A stretch of 64,000 nt of DNA from contig NW_026728903.1 in NCBI RefSeq assembly GCF_030272615.1, positions 312,001-376,000 of the forward strand. Reading direction: 5' to 3'. Shown piece by piece: positions 10,456-23,501 of the stretch. The notes beneath the pieces are model-generated. The model was not told where the DNA came from and ran no database searches. It worked only from the letters and a program-made list of their open reading frames with translations. Every line of letters starts with the position of its first letter. The first letter of the stretch is position 1. A program made the position numbers and the translations under genes. This DNA is from Cryptomeria japonica. Lineage: Eukaryota > Streptophyta > Pinopsida > Cupressales > Cupressaceae.

Positions 10456-13400
10456 ATTACTACTCAAGTGCATGAATAAGTATTAACCCACTATCTACAA
10501 TATTTTCCGTCATGGGTAAACCAAAGGGATTCTTAGCTCTTTCTAAGAATTCTTCCAAATCAACATTAGCTAAGGAAGTATCCCCAAATTTTGGGAGAGA
10601 ACAACTAAGACCTAATTCTTGCCCTAACTTTGGTGGAATGGGCCTCATTTTTAATACTAATACAGGCTACAACAACACCCACTATGGCTACTACAACAAA
10701 AATTAATAGTTTCTTCCTTGAAGCACGAAAATGATAGAGACAGTGAATATTTTCAACTCACCTTTCATGCAACTGAGTGTCTGCTAATCCTGATAAAATT
10801 ACCTCCAGCACCAAACCTCCACCTTTCCTAATTTAGCTTCTTCATGAAGATACAAATATTTTTTAAAATTGATATAAATGGCTTAAAACTCAGTTTCATG
10901 ATTGCCGCAACTGATTCACTCATGTTGAGTTATGGCAGAGATGACACTTCTAACACATGTTTTTATTACAAAATACTTTGCACGATCTCTTATCAACAAA
11001 ATGATTACCTCCTTAAGTGATAATTCTTTCAAATAAATCATCAAGATTCCTAGAATATTCCCCTCCATGCTGATCATTTCCCTCCTTATAGAATCCACAT
11101 GAGGATGTTAAACCATGTCGTGAATCCTTGTGAGGGACGTTGGCCCACTGCCAACAATCCCCCTCCCAGCGTCACTCATCGTGGCCTACGTGGTTCGAAG
11201 TGTGGTTGTCATTGCACCAAAATATTGACCTATTAATGCCCGATTCAAGTTCCACTAGACTTATAGAATCCACAAGAGGCTATTAAACCATGTCGCTAAT
11301 CCTCGCAAGGGACGCTGGCCCACTGCCAACACATTCACTATGTGAGATTTCTATACAGGTTAGACTTGTCACAACTAAGACATAATACACACAAAGACTC
11401 AATGAACTAATGAACTGATGAACTATTGAACTAAACTTTGTGTTCAAACAAAAGGTTCAAAGACACGAGCACTTTAGACATGAAGATGCATCGGCCGAGA
11501 TGGACTTAAAGCAAAAAGAAAACAATTTAAGAGAATTGACTATGCTAAAGTAAACACACATTATCTTGGCATGAATATTCCAATGCAAGGAAAATCAATG
11601 AATGCAAAAAAAATAGGAGGTAACACGTTTACAAATTATCACTCAAATGTTGCTTACATAATGAGATATACAACTGTAAAGGATGTTACTATGATACAAT
11701 AAGCCTTTACAAAGTAACAGATAGAAATCGAAGAATCTTCATTTTATCAACTTCTCACACATCTGAAAGCCTTTCAATGTATCTCATATAGTGCTCAGTG
11801 TCTTTGAAAAATAAATCATCTTCCTCATAACTATCCTTAACAAATGACATAATACAATAAACTGAAATTGAAAAATCTTGTTATCTGCCCAACATATCTA
11901 CACTTAGATTTAACAAAGTACTAACAAAAAACTTTACAAAACAAAGCAATAGAAACACAAACTAGGGTTAAAACAAAAACCCTTCACAACATAACAAAAC
12001 CCTTTCCAACGACCAAACAAGGGTTACAAGAACCCAAACAAAAAAAATAACTTACATTTTACAGACTAAACATAAGTGTTAACAAAGACCCCCATTACAC
12101 CAAAAAAAACTATTTTTAACCATCGGTATTCCCATACCTTAACTAGGGTTGCAACATAACAAAAACAATATTTAACCAAAGCAAGAAGATGGATCTATCT
12201 ACAAATGCATTGATAAAGAAAGAGAATATTTACAAAGAAAAATAACACTTCCTCTAACAAACCCCAAACTTCTCTTTGCAACTCTCAGTAATAGATGGAA
12301 GACTAAAAAACCTGTGTACCGCCACATTCCATATACTACTTTCAAGTTGAAACCGTTGCAAAACAAACCCTAGCTATGTATCATTGTGCCCTAGCTCAAG
12401 AAAGAGTTCAAACTGAAAATAACAAAATTATTTTACTCTTTGTACAAAAGACTCATAAAATGCTGATAACACATTATGTCCCACTCACAATGTATTTTGG
12501 TGGGATATTTTAACAAGGCAACTTAATGTGCCCACCAAGTCCTAGTGACTTAATATAATAACTTTTCATGCCTTAGGACCTTCAAATGTCATTAGGAAGT
12601 GTAATCAAAACTTTGATACCATTTTGGCAAATATTTTATGTCTAAAGTCATTTAGACTTTAATTTGTGCACTTTTGTAAACCAGCATAGCACTTCATTAG
12701 GATCAACTAAATATGTCTTGATTAAATCAAAGTAGCCAAGTGTATCAAGGAAAGATATAACAATGAGTGTCATAGACAACATTAGAACAAGCCTTATTAT
12801 AAAATGTCAAACCAATAAAAGATATACACCCACCATGATGTCTTAGAATTTGACATTAATGCCAATCAATGATCAAGAGGGGCAACAAGTATACCATTGA
12901 ACACTAGTGCAACATGCAAATATATATGCATTATGTTAATGTTTAGATAGTTATAGTTCTTAGAAAAGATAAACACTAAGAAATTCAAAAGATAATAAAT
13001 ATAAAATTTAATTTGACACAAAAGAAATTATGACAGAGAACGACCTTTGCACTATGGGAAAAAATGGCAAAGTGAGGACCAAAAGAACCTAAAAACATGA
13101 AAAAGAATACAAACTCCAAAATAAATCCAAAACATAATTTTAAATGGAAAGGCTATGCATTTTTTAAAAGTTAAAACTATTAACCAATCATAATAAGAAG
13201 TAAATAACATTAACTAACTACATAGAGGATAATTTGAATATTACATAGTAAAAAAATTACTATGAAAACATACTAACATCTAACTAATTAAACAATTCTA
13301 ATTAAAATAATACATTTGTGAAAGACAAAATGAAAGATAAAAATGTTGTACATTGTGCGGGGTGTGGAGGACTATGAGGCCCATAATAAAATTTATAATT

Positions 13401-15309
13401 TGTTTTAAAATACTTTTTCTCTTTTGTCATTCAATCGTGGGTGATCCTTTGAAGTATTCAATATCTCTATAGGTCCAATATACTTGTTCAATCTACAAGC
13501 CAATAAGACTATATTGAAATTATTGTTTAAATGAGAGATGTAATGTAGCTTGAGTTCCTCACTTTTGCCAAAATTAAAATATGTGTTCTATGTTTAGAAA
13601 ATTTGAACAATACGAAGAAATAGTTGATTGCAATGTAGGAAATAGTTGTTTGCAATGTAGGAAATATACAACTCAATAAGTGGTGACATCAACTATTAAG
13701 TTGATGAACCTTCTCTTCAATATTCAGGCAACATTGTGATGTCCATTGGCATGCATAGTCTCTTTAAGCATATGCTTGTAGGACCTTCAAATATAGCCTA
13801 CCTTTCATTAAAGTTTGTCTTAGCACTTCCACTCCATATCTAGAAATATATTATTTTTGTAACTATTTGTCCTATATCCTAGACTAATTTTCAAAAGTTC
13901 ATATCAGTACTAATTTAATCCTTACCATTCCTTATCATTTCATAAATGTTGTATTACTTGTGGCTAAAATATTTTAGTAAAACTAAACCTTTATAAAATT
14001 GTAAAATTCATGTAATGGATTGTGACTTCTCTCCATAATGAAATACTGGAATCTTTTCTATTTTCTTTTCTATATGTCCTTCATGTAGCTACATTAAGGA
14101 AAAAACTATATTAGGAAGATTGCAACATCTACATAGAAACACACATAGATACATATGTCATATGTTTTATAGATTCATATCTACCTGTAGTTGTAAGGCT
14201 AGTTGTTCCTATACTCCTAACTATCAGTTATAGTTTTTATATTGAGCCTTTTTTAAGTCTATGCTAGTATTGTCTTCAATGACATGTTTAGGAAGATTAT
14301 TGTTATATGACATCTCTCTACAAGAAGCATGCAGCTTTGAATGTAATCCATCTTCTTGGAGTCTACCTATAATCTTTTCATCTATTGACACATGCCTCAG
14401 AATTGATCCTTGAAGCTACAACAATTCCCTAGTATTTTCTCTTACTTCCTCATGTCTTACCTACTATGAAAATACATCTGATTTAACACTTTGTCTCTGA
14501 TTACTAGTGTCATGGGGGATAATTTTTGTATTATTCAATGGTCTGGATGGCCACAAACATTGTCTTCTGAATTATCAATAATAACAACAGTAATTCCTTG
14601 GAATTTTAAAGATTATAATTCATAGAAACATAATTTTATCCATCAAATTCTTAAACCCTAAACCTATAGATAATGTATATAAAATATAACATTATGAAAC
14701 TACACAAATTGAATAGGAATATCATGTAAGTATTGCATGCAATGAATATTTGGAGAGAAAACATTATACACACTTCATTCTAGACTATTTGTCTAAGGAA
14801 CTCAAATTGGGAGGGTGTTAAAACAAATAACCAGGTTGATGATTCATGTCTTCCAAATTATCATTTTTATTCTTAACCTTGAGGAAATTTTGATCTCTCA
14901 TTGTCATAGGGTTGCATACAAGTTGATCTAGATCTTGAAAACCACCCTGAAATGGTATTCTCTATGTATCTTTAGGATGGTGTGTTGGCTACACAAATCA
15001 ATTCTAAACAATTAAAGAAGATGTATAGGTAAAACTTTAGTAACCTATATTATACTAAGAAAATCAACTCAAAATACTACAACTTATATATGGACTATTC
15101 TTGCTAGTGTAGGAGACATCATCAACACAAATTGGAGAATTATTTGTGGATGTATGGAATAAATTTCTTACCATGATAATTCTCATCGTTTTTCATGCTC
15201 TTGTACATATTTTACAAACAAAAAAAATACCAAAACACTATCAGCCTCCATATAAAATATATAGGAAACCCTAATTATAAGCAACAAATAAGGAACATGG
15301 ATGTCAGAC
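10456..15309. other. Gene-free AT-rich stretch
   Basis: About 4.85 kb with no recognisable coding region, LTR or LINE domain on either strand. A 62-codon minus-strand frame at 10,648-10,460 (starts MRPIPPKLG) has some coding flavour but no recognised motif. The 71 bp direct repeat listed separately lies at 11,086-11,331. The rest is AT-rich sequence with scattered A runs, probably retroelement remains too old to identify by eye. Confidence 0.5.
11086..11331. repeat. 71 bp direct repeat pair, 175 bp apart
   Basis: Copies at 11,086-11,156 and 11,261-11,331 both start TTATAGAATCCAC, contain AAACCATGTCG and GGGACG, and end GGCCCACTGCCAACA. The spacer is more GC-rich than its surroundings (CCCAGCGTCACTCATCGTGG). 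About ten mismatches are visible between copies. The function is unknown; it may be a local duplication inside an old repeat. Confidence 0.7.
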
Positions 15310-15695
15310 TAACCACCTTACTAAAGTTGTTGTTGCCTACCATGGTTTAACCATGGCCAAACTTATTAATAGAAAGATGGTATGGTTAGAAGGAGACTCA
15401 AACAACATTATACAATTCCTTAAGGGCATTCAAAAACCTTCATGGACTATTCAAAAGTGGATTAGTAAAATTTTGGACATTTTAAATTCATTTGAAAAAG
15501 TACATATTTCTCATGCCTTCCATGAAGCTAATAGAGTGGTAAAAATTTTCGCTAATGAGGGGGTTTGTGCGAGATGACTTGGCACTTTGGAGATTATGCT
15601 CCAAAGGATGTTAACTCCTTGATGAGATATGATAGGACTTATGCACAGAGTGTCATGTTAGATTATTGGGGAGATTATTGGATTTGGTTGATCAA
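15310..15695 (+). pseudogene. LINE RNase H C-terminal fragment, plus strand
   Basis: The frame TKVVVAYHGLTMAKLINRK leads into MVWLEGDSNNIIQFLKG, the second catalytic block of RVT_3-type RNase H, then VHISHAFHEANRVVKIFANEG, the C-terminal motif (normally HxxREANxxAD; here the acidic residue is Lys). A TGA ends it at 15,577. Downstream bases to 15,695 still translate plausibly (DDLALWRL) in another frame. It is a 3' fragment of a LINE on the opposite strand to the other two, truncated by the LTR on its right. Confidence 0.65.
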
Positions 15696-16927
15696 TGTTG
15701 CTGCTACGATATATTGTTATCATTGATGTCAACATATTCCTGTGAGTTATTTCGGTGAGATTGGGAAGAGTTTTTGGTCCGGTTTTGTAGTTTAGTTTTG
15801 CTTATCACTATTTTGTAGAATCCGGTATTTCCTCCAGTACATTCCGGTGTGATCAGATCTTATGCTGAGACTTTGGATTATTGTTTGGAATGATCTTGTG
15901 TATCTTCATTTCAGATGGTTCGTGATCTGATGCTCTGCAAGTTATCTTTCCTTGTGACAATTGCTGATTGGTTGTGTTCTTGAGCTTTGAGACATTGCCT
16001 GATGAAGATTTGAAAAGAGGTGTTGATGCAACTATTTCGGATGATTCTAATGTGCTTTTTGGTGTTTCCTAGTCGTGTTCTATTTTTTTTGGCGATCCAC
16101 ATTTATCATTGTGCGATTTTTTGGTGATTTCTATGAACCCGTAATGATTTGTGTGTTATGCAGTATTTTTGGTTCTGTAGCATGTTGCAGTTGATCTTGG
16201 CAGGATTTATGGTGGATGTAATCATTTCGAAATTTGAATTAGGTCCATGCTATGTAATCTAAACCATAATATTGGTCTGGTGGTCGATCTTTGTATCGTG
16301 TAATGTAATTTTTATAATTATGAGTTGAGGGTTGAGGGTTTAGCCGACCTAGTTATCAAGGTTGATGATTTGTATATATAGGTGATATATCTATGTAATT
16401 TAGGTCTCGGTATTATGTCTGAATTATCAGAGAGAGGTAAATATGTGAACAAGGATATATCATTCAACAAAGTGTTGAGGTGAGATTACTGTTGCAAGGC
16501 AGGCAACTGTGCTTAATCGAAACTATCATTAGGCATTTGTAGTTGCTATCATTGTAGTTCATTTCTTCTAGATTGTAGTCCAAATCATATTGTAAATCAG
16601 TGAGACTTCCCTGAGGGTTGTTTCCTTCTAGGCATATATGTTTTGAGTAGTGAGCTCTAGGCAGTGTTCTTGAATGCATGTGCATTCCCCATTATAATAT
16701 TTTCACATACTACTACAAAGTATCATCTTACTGTGGGTAGGTTCCCATCGTGAGTTTTCCCTTAACTGGGTTTTCCATATCAAAATCTTGGTGTTGTGTG
16801 TTGTGTTGTTAATTTGCTTATCTCTTATTGCTGCAGTTTATCAGTTTATGTTTTTGAGTTTAAATTTATGAGATCTGGTGAAGACTGATTCACCCCCCCG
16901 TATCAGTCTTCTTGATTGTTGCTAACA
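15696..16927 (+). mobile_element. Copia-type LTR, plus orientation, no target duplication found
   Basis: It begins TGTTGCTGCT, carries ATCATTGATGTCAACA about 30 bases in, and ends with GATTCACCCCCCC, CAGTCTTC and GCTAACA at 16,921-16,927. These landmarks match the copia LTRs elsewhere in the window in reverse complement, so it is a diverged plus-strand member, 1,232 bp long. The flanks (ATCAA left, TGTCC right) do not match, and no PBS follows. It could be a solo LTR whose flanks were rearranged or the remaining end of an element. Confidence 0.65.
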
Positions 16928-17199
16928 TGTCCAATTTCCTATTCTTTAATGATGTGGTTGTTAGTTTTGGCATTAATTTCCATTATTATGTGGAGGGGGG
17001 TGGTTGTAAGGAGATATTCCAAACTTGATTTTCATTGCCCTTCCCATGTTTACTGGGTGCTTATGGCTTTAGTTAGGTTTTCCTTTGTTCTGGCTCTTCG
17101 CATCTCAACTAATAATTTGAGAGAATGTTTGAAGATAGGTGGAGAAAGAAAAATAATTGATCCCATAAACTTAAATGAATTCAAGAGCAATGCTACAAT
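16928..17199 (+). other. Spacer between LTR and unknown ORF
   Basis: A plus-strand frame (16,916-17,212, hydrophobic at its start) overlaps the LTR end and shows no recognised motif. Its last codons (GGERKIIDPINLNEFKSN) may be the true N-terminal coding of the unknown ORF that follows, in a shifted frame. Confidence 0.3.
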
Positions 17200-18584
17200 T
17201 TGGAGCATCTAAAGCAGGGAGGTGTAACCCCCTTCCTTGAGAAGCTCCATGGTTTTGACCCCAAAATTACTACTAAATTTTCTAAGTGTTGGAAAGATGG
17301 GAGAATTTCTCTGTTTGGGAGGAATTTTGACATTGATGAGCATTTCATTGCAGAAGTTATAGGGTTGTCAACTAAAGGGGCCAAGGTAATTAGGGATAGG
17401 AAATTTTTGGAGGCAACTATCAAGAAATTCCTGAAAGAGAAGGAGAGGAAGAACTTGGTTAAATAGTCTAAGAGTGGCTACAAAATTGGCCAAATTAAGT
17501 CTCAGGGGTAGGTTGTGCTCAAGGAACTCATGAGATACTTTTATATGGATGGTCATTACACTAGGATTTTTGGTCATCAATTTGTGTTGCTTAATCATTT
17601 CAAGCATAAAGTTAAAAAAAAAATCCATTCTATTTCTTATCCTTGATTAATGCTAGTATCAAGGATCATAGGAAAGATCTTAAGAAAAATTTAGTTCTCC
17701 ATGAGGGTTTGTTGCTCTTGATTTATGAACATTGTAAATCCATCTCGTCCCCCTCCAAAATCTCCCATTTTTTGTCTAATGAGGAGTCTTCCTCCAAGGA
17801 AGACGATTTTGGGAGTCTTTTTACTGAAGGAGATGAGCGAAAAACTGAGGATGATGAATCTAAGCTAGAGTTTCAAGTTAAGATGAAGGGGTCTAATGTG
17901 TCAAAGCCTATGAGGAATAATTTCCCTATTTCTAAGAACAAATCTATGATTGACCCATTTGTTCATAGTCTTTTTGAAGAGTCTACACCTACCACACCCT
18001 CCTTCCTAAGGGACCTTAATGCTAATTATCCTTTCCTTAACCTTGATCAGGAAAACCCCAACGATGTGTTGATTATAGCTTGTAATGCAATGATCGATAA
18101 TTTCAAAATGAACAAATGGATATTTTATGAAATTAAGGACATCAATGTCAAGCTTCATTTGGTCATGGGGATGAAAGGAAGCCTATTGTGGATTCTCTAC
18201 AAAAGACCATGAAAAATATGGAAGTTATGAAAAATGATTATGAAGGGAGAATTCAATACCTAGAGAACAAGTTTAAAAATATAAATAACAACCTCATCTC
18301 CCTTGTCACTTTTAGCCATAGAGTGGTCAAGAGTTCAGCTAATGATTTTAATACCCTAGTTGGAAAATTAGAAAAATATCAACAGAAAGGGGTTGTGGTG
18401 GATGTTGAAGCATTGGACAAAATGAAGGGCAAGAGGAGGATAAAGGCTTGTGCAAGCACAATAGAGAAAATTTTAAAAGAACTCTGGAACAATCCTCTCA
18501 AGACATCTAGGACCTAATGAAAATTTCCCTCAATATGACTCAAATGGAACTCGAGGTTGCGGAGGCTCTCAAGAACTTAAAATA
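17200..18584 (+). pseudogene. Unrecognised degraded ORF with coiled-coil C-terminus
   Basis: Three successive frames look like one decayed protein of about 460 codons. The N-terminal block (17,200-17,467) contains GGVTPFLEKLHGFDPK, WKDGRISLFGRNFDIDEHF and EVIGLSTKG, a compact globular pattern. A middle block follows after stops at 17,466 and about 17,507 (YFYMDGHYTRIFGHQFVLL). An acidic, Ser-rich region comes next at 17,643-18,212 (SNEESSSKEDDFG). The last block (18,188-18,517, then a shifted frame to TAA at about 18,584) is strongly helical with heptad-like Leu/Ile spacing (YEGRIQYLENKFKNINNN). I cannot name the family. The region just downstream ends in a tail shared with the minus-strand unit at 19,886-21,560, suggesting a non-LTR-type element. 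Confidence 0.4.
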
Positions 18585-18735
18585 AGATTTACTGGTTTTT
18601 TGTTAATTTTTGTTTTTTGGCCTAATTGTTTTGTTGATGGTTTGTTGTTGGTTTACTAGTTTTTATCTCTATGGCAACTCAATGTAGAAAGGGCTTTGGG
18701 TCCCTTCAAAACCTGCTTGAACCTTAATATAAAAC
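18585..18735 (+). repeat. 3' tail shared in inverted orientation with 19,891-19,939
   Basis: After the ORF stop comes a T-rich stretch, then at 18,671-18,718 a block starting ATGGCAACTC and containing GGGTCCCTTCAAAACCTG, followed by AATATAAAAC. The same block appears as reverse complement at 19,891-19,939 (ATGGCAACTC there, then GGGTCCCCTTCAAAACATG, then ATAAAA). The A-rich ends suggest 3' tails of retroposed units. Confidence 0.55.
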
Positions 18736-19885
18736 AAATGAGGAACAATATTACTGTTTTGGTGGGCATCTACAAGTGACTTTTTACATGATAAATACGA
18801 AGTCCTTTCACATGCATAAGCTATAATACCAATTTAAGAGTATCTCTTATACCCAATTTTGATTTATCTATCAGTCAAACCAATCTTATAGTAGAATTAT
18901 AGTTAAAAGGGTTATAGAAAAGGACTAATCGCTATCTTGATTGTCCAATATATCAACTGCATGAACAATGTAATGGTGAAAATTAGAGTCCAACAAATCC
19001 TAGGCATTTTTTATCTAACATATTGCCTTATGGGGAATCTAGCTAGGAACAAAATAATCATCCAAGATTGCTTCTGCAGAACATGGATGAATGAAAATAT
19101 GAAATTATTAACATTTCTTTCTATTTCCACCACTTACTTGACATGTATGCACAAGGTCTCAACATAGACAAGGTGTGTGAATTGTTTTTGCCAAACTATG
19201 GAAGCATATACCATGCACAAAGACTATCTGACAAAATGTAGACGCATAGTCAAGATGCATAGATTGTTTTCCCAAATGAGCTTACATGGGCCAAAACATT
19301 TTCCAATCAGCTTGTAAAATATGTAATTTGATGAAGAAAATATTTTACAATAGAAAATGATAATTTTCTCTTAGACAAAACATTAGGATAGGGCGTGATA
19401 TACTTTTTGGAAACAAACTAATGTCCTACTATTTATAGTTTTTTTAAATTCCAATAAAATGAAACACCAAAAAAATAGTCAACAACCAATCATAAGCCAA
19501 ATAAATTGTAAATTTTTAAACTATAAAACAATAATGAGAAACAAACCCTAGTATATAAGCTTACATTTTTCTCTCTGCAAGTTATCAAGACAACATTAAT
19601 GTGTTTTGTAGTGGTGAAAACATTAGTCTTCGCCTATACAAGTAGGGACTAATAAATATTATTTCTTATATATAATCATCATCTCCACACAAGAAACATG
19701 ATATGGAGTTTTATATAGGAAAATGTAATGATTAGTTAATGTGTATATACAGGTACGATTTAAAAGTTATTTTTAATTAAATTTAGTACTTCACAAGTAA
19801 TATATATTCAAACAGTGCAGATACAACATTACAAATAGTTTTAGGCCTCTACAAAAATCCTTCTCTTCCTATGGTTTTTTATTAG
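18736..19885. other. AT-rich stretch without recognisable genes
   Basis: No coding motif, LTR end or LINE domain was seen on either strand. It separates two units of opposite orientation that share a 3' tail. Confidence 0.5.
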
Positions 19886-21560
19886 GATAAAACATGTTTT
19901 GAAGGGGACCCAAAACCCTTACAATCAAAGAGTTGCCATCGTATAATGAACTAGACTACCTAGCAGCGAACAACATGTTTTAGAAAGGACCCAAAACCTT
20001 CTTGACTTACAGGCATCCAAATCCCAAAACCCAAAGACTGCACAAAACATAAACATTAAAGAAGAGAAACCACAAACAACCAACCACCAGCCACACATCA
20101 AGTATAAAAATTTACAACACAGGTTGGCCCAAGCAGATGGTATAAGTCAACAAACAATAGACCTCGAAAAACAAAGAACGAGGGTTTTTCATGCACCCTC
20201 AGCCAACATGAAGGTTTTTCCCAAGCTCCCATAACATGTAACAAAATTTCCAAGCCACATAAAACCACAAGACCAAAGCCTAACCAAAAACAAACATTAG
20301 CCAAATTGGGCCCTTGAAAACTGCTAGCATCTAGCCTATCCCTGAAAGAAACAAAAAACATAGGGTTTTTCCAGGGTCCCTCAACCTTGAGAGTGGGTTT
20401 TACAAGGCTCCCACAACATATGAACGCGGGATTAACAAGGTTCCCACCACTAGTCAAGGCCCAGACAACAACTACAAATCTTGAAGGCACATTCTAGGAC
20501 ACAGGGTTTTGACAAGGCACCTAAAACCTTCTACATAATAAGCCAAGAGGGCTTTTAGAGGCTCCCTCAACCCGCAAAACAATCTCAAAAGTTGGGTTTT
20601 GACAAGAAACCCAAAACCTTCTGCAAAGTGTTCCATGAGGGTTTTGATAGGCTCCCTCAACCAGCAGCACAAACAACAACAACCGAAAAACTCTCTCACA
20701 CCTTCTCTCCAACTCAATAGAAGAGAGAACCACCTCAATAAGACAAGAAGGAGAGTCGGTCGATTTCCCAGACAACCCTCTCTCAACCCAAAACCCATGC
20801 AGCCACTCCACCTCCATAAGATAGAAAACCACCTCACACAGAGATCCATGAGAATGGGCAAGAGAGGCAGAATAAACCCTCACCAAGAAACAAGCAAGAA
20901 GAAAATAGAGGGTCCACACAAAAAAGGCTTTTAAGAGGCTCCCATAACCTTGATCTTGAGGAAGAACAGCGCTGAGAACATCATACCATCCAAGATCACC
21001 ACCTCAATAGATGATAAAGGAGATAAATCAATTAAAAGACCATCCTCAATTTTCAAATAGCCTAGAGACAGGGCACCATTGGCCTCCCACCAGTACCTCT
21101 CAGTAGCACCCGCAACACCCATCTCTACCTCAATAGAAGAAAGGTAACCGTCAGCACCATCCGTCAGAGAAAGAACCAACCACAAGGCAAAACTTGCACA
21201 AGCATGGCACAACCAGAGACGGCACCCCTCCAACAAATCTTTAGAAAAACACAAAGGGCACAGAAAGTACCCACCGCACCCAAGAACCTGAGGGGAAATC
21301 GAGGAAAACCTGCACTACCAGAAGCAACCCTGTACCAAGAGGAAAGCGTGGCCAAATAGAGGAACCCGGTGACCCCCCGAAACTGGGTATGAAGCAAGAC
21401 CAGGCAAAACAGTCCTCCAAAACCAAGCCCAAAAAACACAACAACCTCCCAAATCGTTCGGCTCTCCATATTCATCCCCTTCGCCTAAATCCTCTGCATC
21501 ACCTGCAGAAGCCCTAGCTACTCACGCTCGCCTGTTCCCGCTCGCCATCTTCTTAGCCTA
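19886..21560 (-). mobile_element. Putative non-autonomous retroposon, repeat-rich, minus strand
   Basis: Reading the minus strand, the unit seems to start near 21,560 in GC-rich sequence (GAGCGTGAGTAGCTAGGG, then CTTCTGCAGGTGATGC) and to end near 19,886 in the tail also found at 18,671-18,718. A second, partial tail copy lies at 19,968-20,007 (ACATGTTTTAGAAAGGACCC). Several overlapping open frames of 100-130 codons (21,475-21,164; 20,919-20,521; 20,861-20,472; 20,490-20,098) come from its base composition and repeats, and none shows a recognised domain. No RT is encoded. The 5'-GC-rich, 3'-A-rich layout recalls LINE-dependent units, but the class is inferred. Confidence 0.4.
20180..20950. repeat. 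Degenerate repeats of a GGGTTTT...GGCTCCC phrase
   Basis: On the plus strand the phrase GGGTTTTnnCAAGGCTCCC(TCAACC) recurs imperfectly about ten times, near 20,186, 20,211, 20,361, 20,394, 20,428, 20,507, 20,548, 20,594, 20,639 and 20,928. Two longer copies of about 90 bp (20,505-20,575 and 20,592-20,665) align closely. On the minus strand it gives recurring Leu-Arg-Glu-Pro phrases, which explains the long open frames there. Confidence 0.55.
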
Positions 21561-23501
21561 TGGTTACTATAGTTTAGCAGGAAAATTTAATAGTAAAACA
21601 ATAATGACTTTAGACTTCTTTTCTAATTCATACTTCATAATACTTACGGTGCATGTGTGTTCCCTTCAATGCTTACTATTGTCAATTGGTATTCGAATCA
21701 AATTTTAACAATTATGGTATAATTTCATAGAGATATGGCACCTTACATGGATAGGTATTTATAAGAAATGGTTTAAGAATTTCAATTTCAATATCAATTA
21801 TAATCAATTCTAATAATATTTCCTAGAGACACGTTACCTTACTGGGATAGGGATTTATAAGACAAATGGCTTAAGAAATTCAAATATTTTCAATTATCAA
21901 TATGGAGTGTTAGTGTTTCAAACTCAAATTCAATTTGGGACACAATATAGAATGGGATGAAACAATTATCTCAAGTAAAGTAAAAATTTTATATTTAATA
22001 TTGAGTGTTAAATATTGATATTGAATTTATAATTTTACTAATAATGAGGTTCATATTTATCTAATATACTTGATTTGAGATCTAAATATGATAGTGCATC
22101 CCCATAAGATAGAAATAATTTTTATGAAGATTTCATATTCGTAATTAATTTTGAAATATCAAAACATATTTTTTTAAATTAAATATATAACAAAATGAGT
22201 TCAATTATAAAAAACAATAGGGGTTGAATGAAGGAGTTTAGGATTTTTTGGCAAGTCTTTGCTATAATAATTTTTAAAATAGGATATTTAATCATTTTTG
22301 CATTTATCATAACACTCTTGAAGTTCTATGCCTACAAAAAGTCTCACCCTTTTAAATTGTACCATTCTTTGGTATCTTTATAGTTGTAACTACTAGACTT
22401 GAAAAATCAACATCTATTAATAACACCTCCACTCAAGTGTCCCTAAAACTTTGATCCTAAGGCTTTTGACATGATACATCTCCTAAAACACTATAATGTG
22501 TTGTTCTTCTCATTTTTAAATTTGATAATGCTAGTTGATGTTTTACAAATTTTAGCTTAATAGAGTATTTTTTTGGAAAGGATCTCCCCTAAAAGCATGC
22601 TTAAGTAATGGGTTAGTAGGGCTTAGGTCTTGCATGGGATCCACCTTGATTCCATACAAAACCTTACTAATTTTTCCCTTTTTTTCTTCTAAAGACAACT
22701 ATGTTAAGACCATTTTTAATCATGCCCATTGGCTTGTCTATTCGTCTTTGTTGGTTTTCATACCCTAAACCCAAGATCTTGTTGTCTCTAGTGAAAACAC
22801 TCTTTAGTCCCTATTTAGATTGAGATCCTTGGTTTACTCTTTCCATGCTATATTTTTTTGAGCTAAATCTTTTCTCCCTGGATAAGTGCACCAAGATGGT
22901 GTGCAAAAAAGTGGACACCCTCTTAAAAAATGTCTAAAAACTAATAACACCAATGGTTTATTTTTAAATTTAAATAACCCGTTCACGTTAAGGCTCGTAT
23001 AACCGAGCCTATATCTAAGCCAAAATGCGTATGGTTTTTTGAAAATAGATAACATGTACGTGTTATGTTTAGTAAGAAAAACATGCACGTATTTTGCTTA
23101 CATAAAGTTAGATTAGTAGTATGGACTTGTATGCAATTCATTTAGCATTCCCTTAGTATAAGTTATATTTTATCTTTCTTATACTTTGAGTTATATTTTA
23201 TGTATATATTGTCAGGATGGTTCAGAGTGGTTTTAGATCTCTAGGAGTCATAATACAGATTCTAGATTTTAAGAGATCTTATAATTTTTTAGACTTAGTC
23301 AAATTTCAATAATCAGTGGGCTTGTATCATCATTCACTTGATATCTCTCTATCTCACGCTCTTTGTCTCCCCTAAGCTTTAGACCTATCTATTTTCCTAT
23401 CTCTCTCATCCTCCCTTCACCTCTCTCAATCTCACTCTCGCATGTCTCCCCAAGCTTTAGATCTTATAATTTCTCAAAGATAATCAAATTTTAGTAATAT
23501 C

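Noticed and set aside
15696-16927. Target duplication for the third copia-type LTR
   Set aside because: Flanks ATCAA and TGTCC do not match, and shifting the ends by a few bases did not produce a match.
20098-21475. Several 100-130 codon minus-strand frames as possible host genes
   Set aside because: They overlap in different frames, contain no recognised domain and are produced by the repeated GGCTCCC phrases and local base composition.
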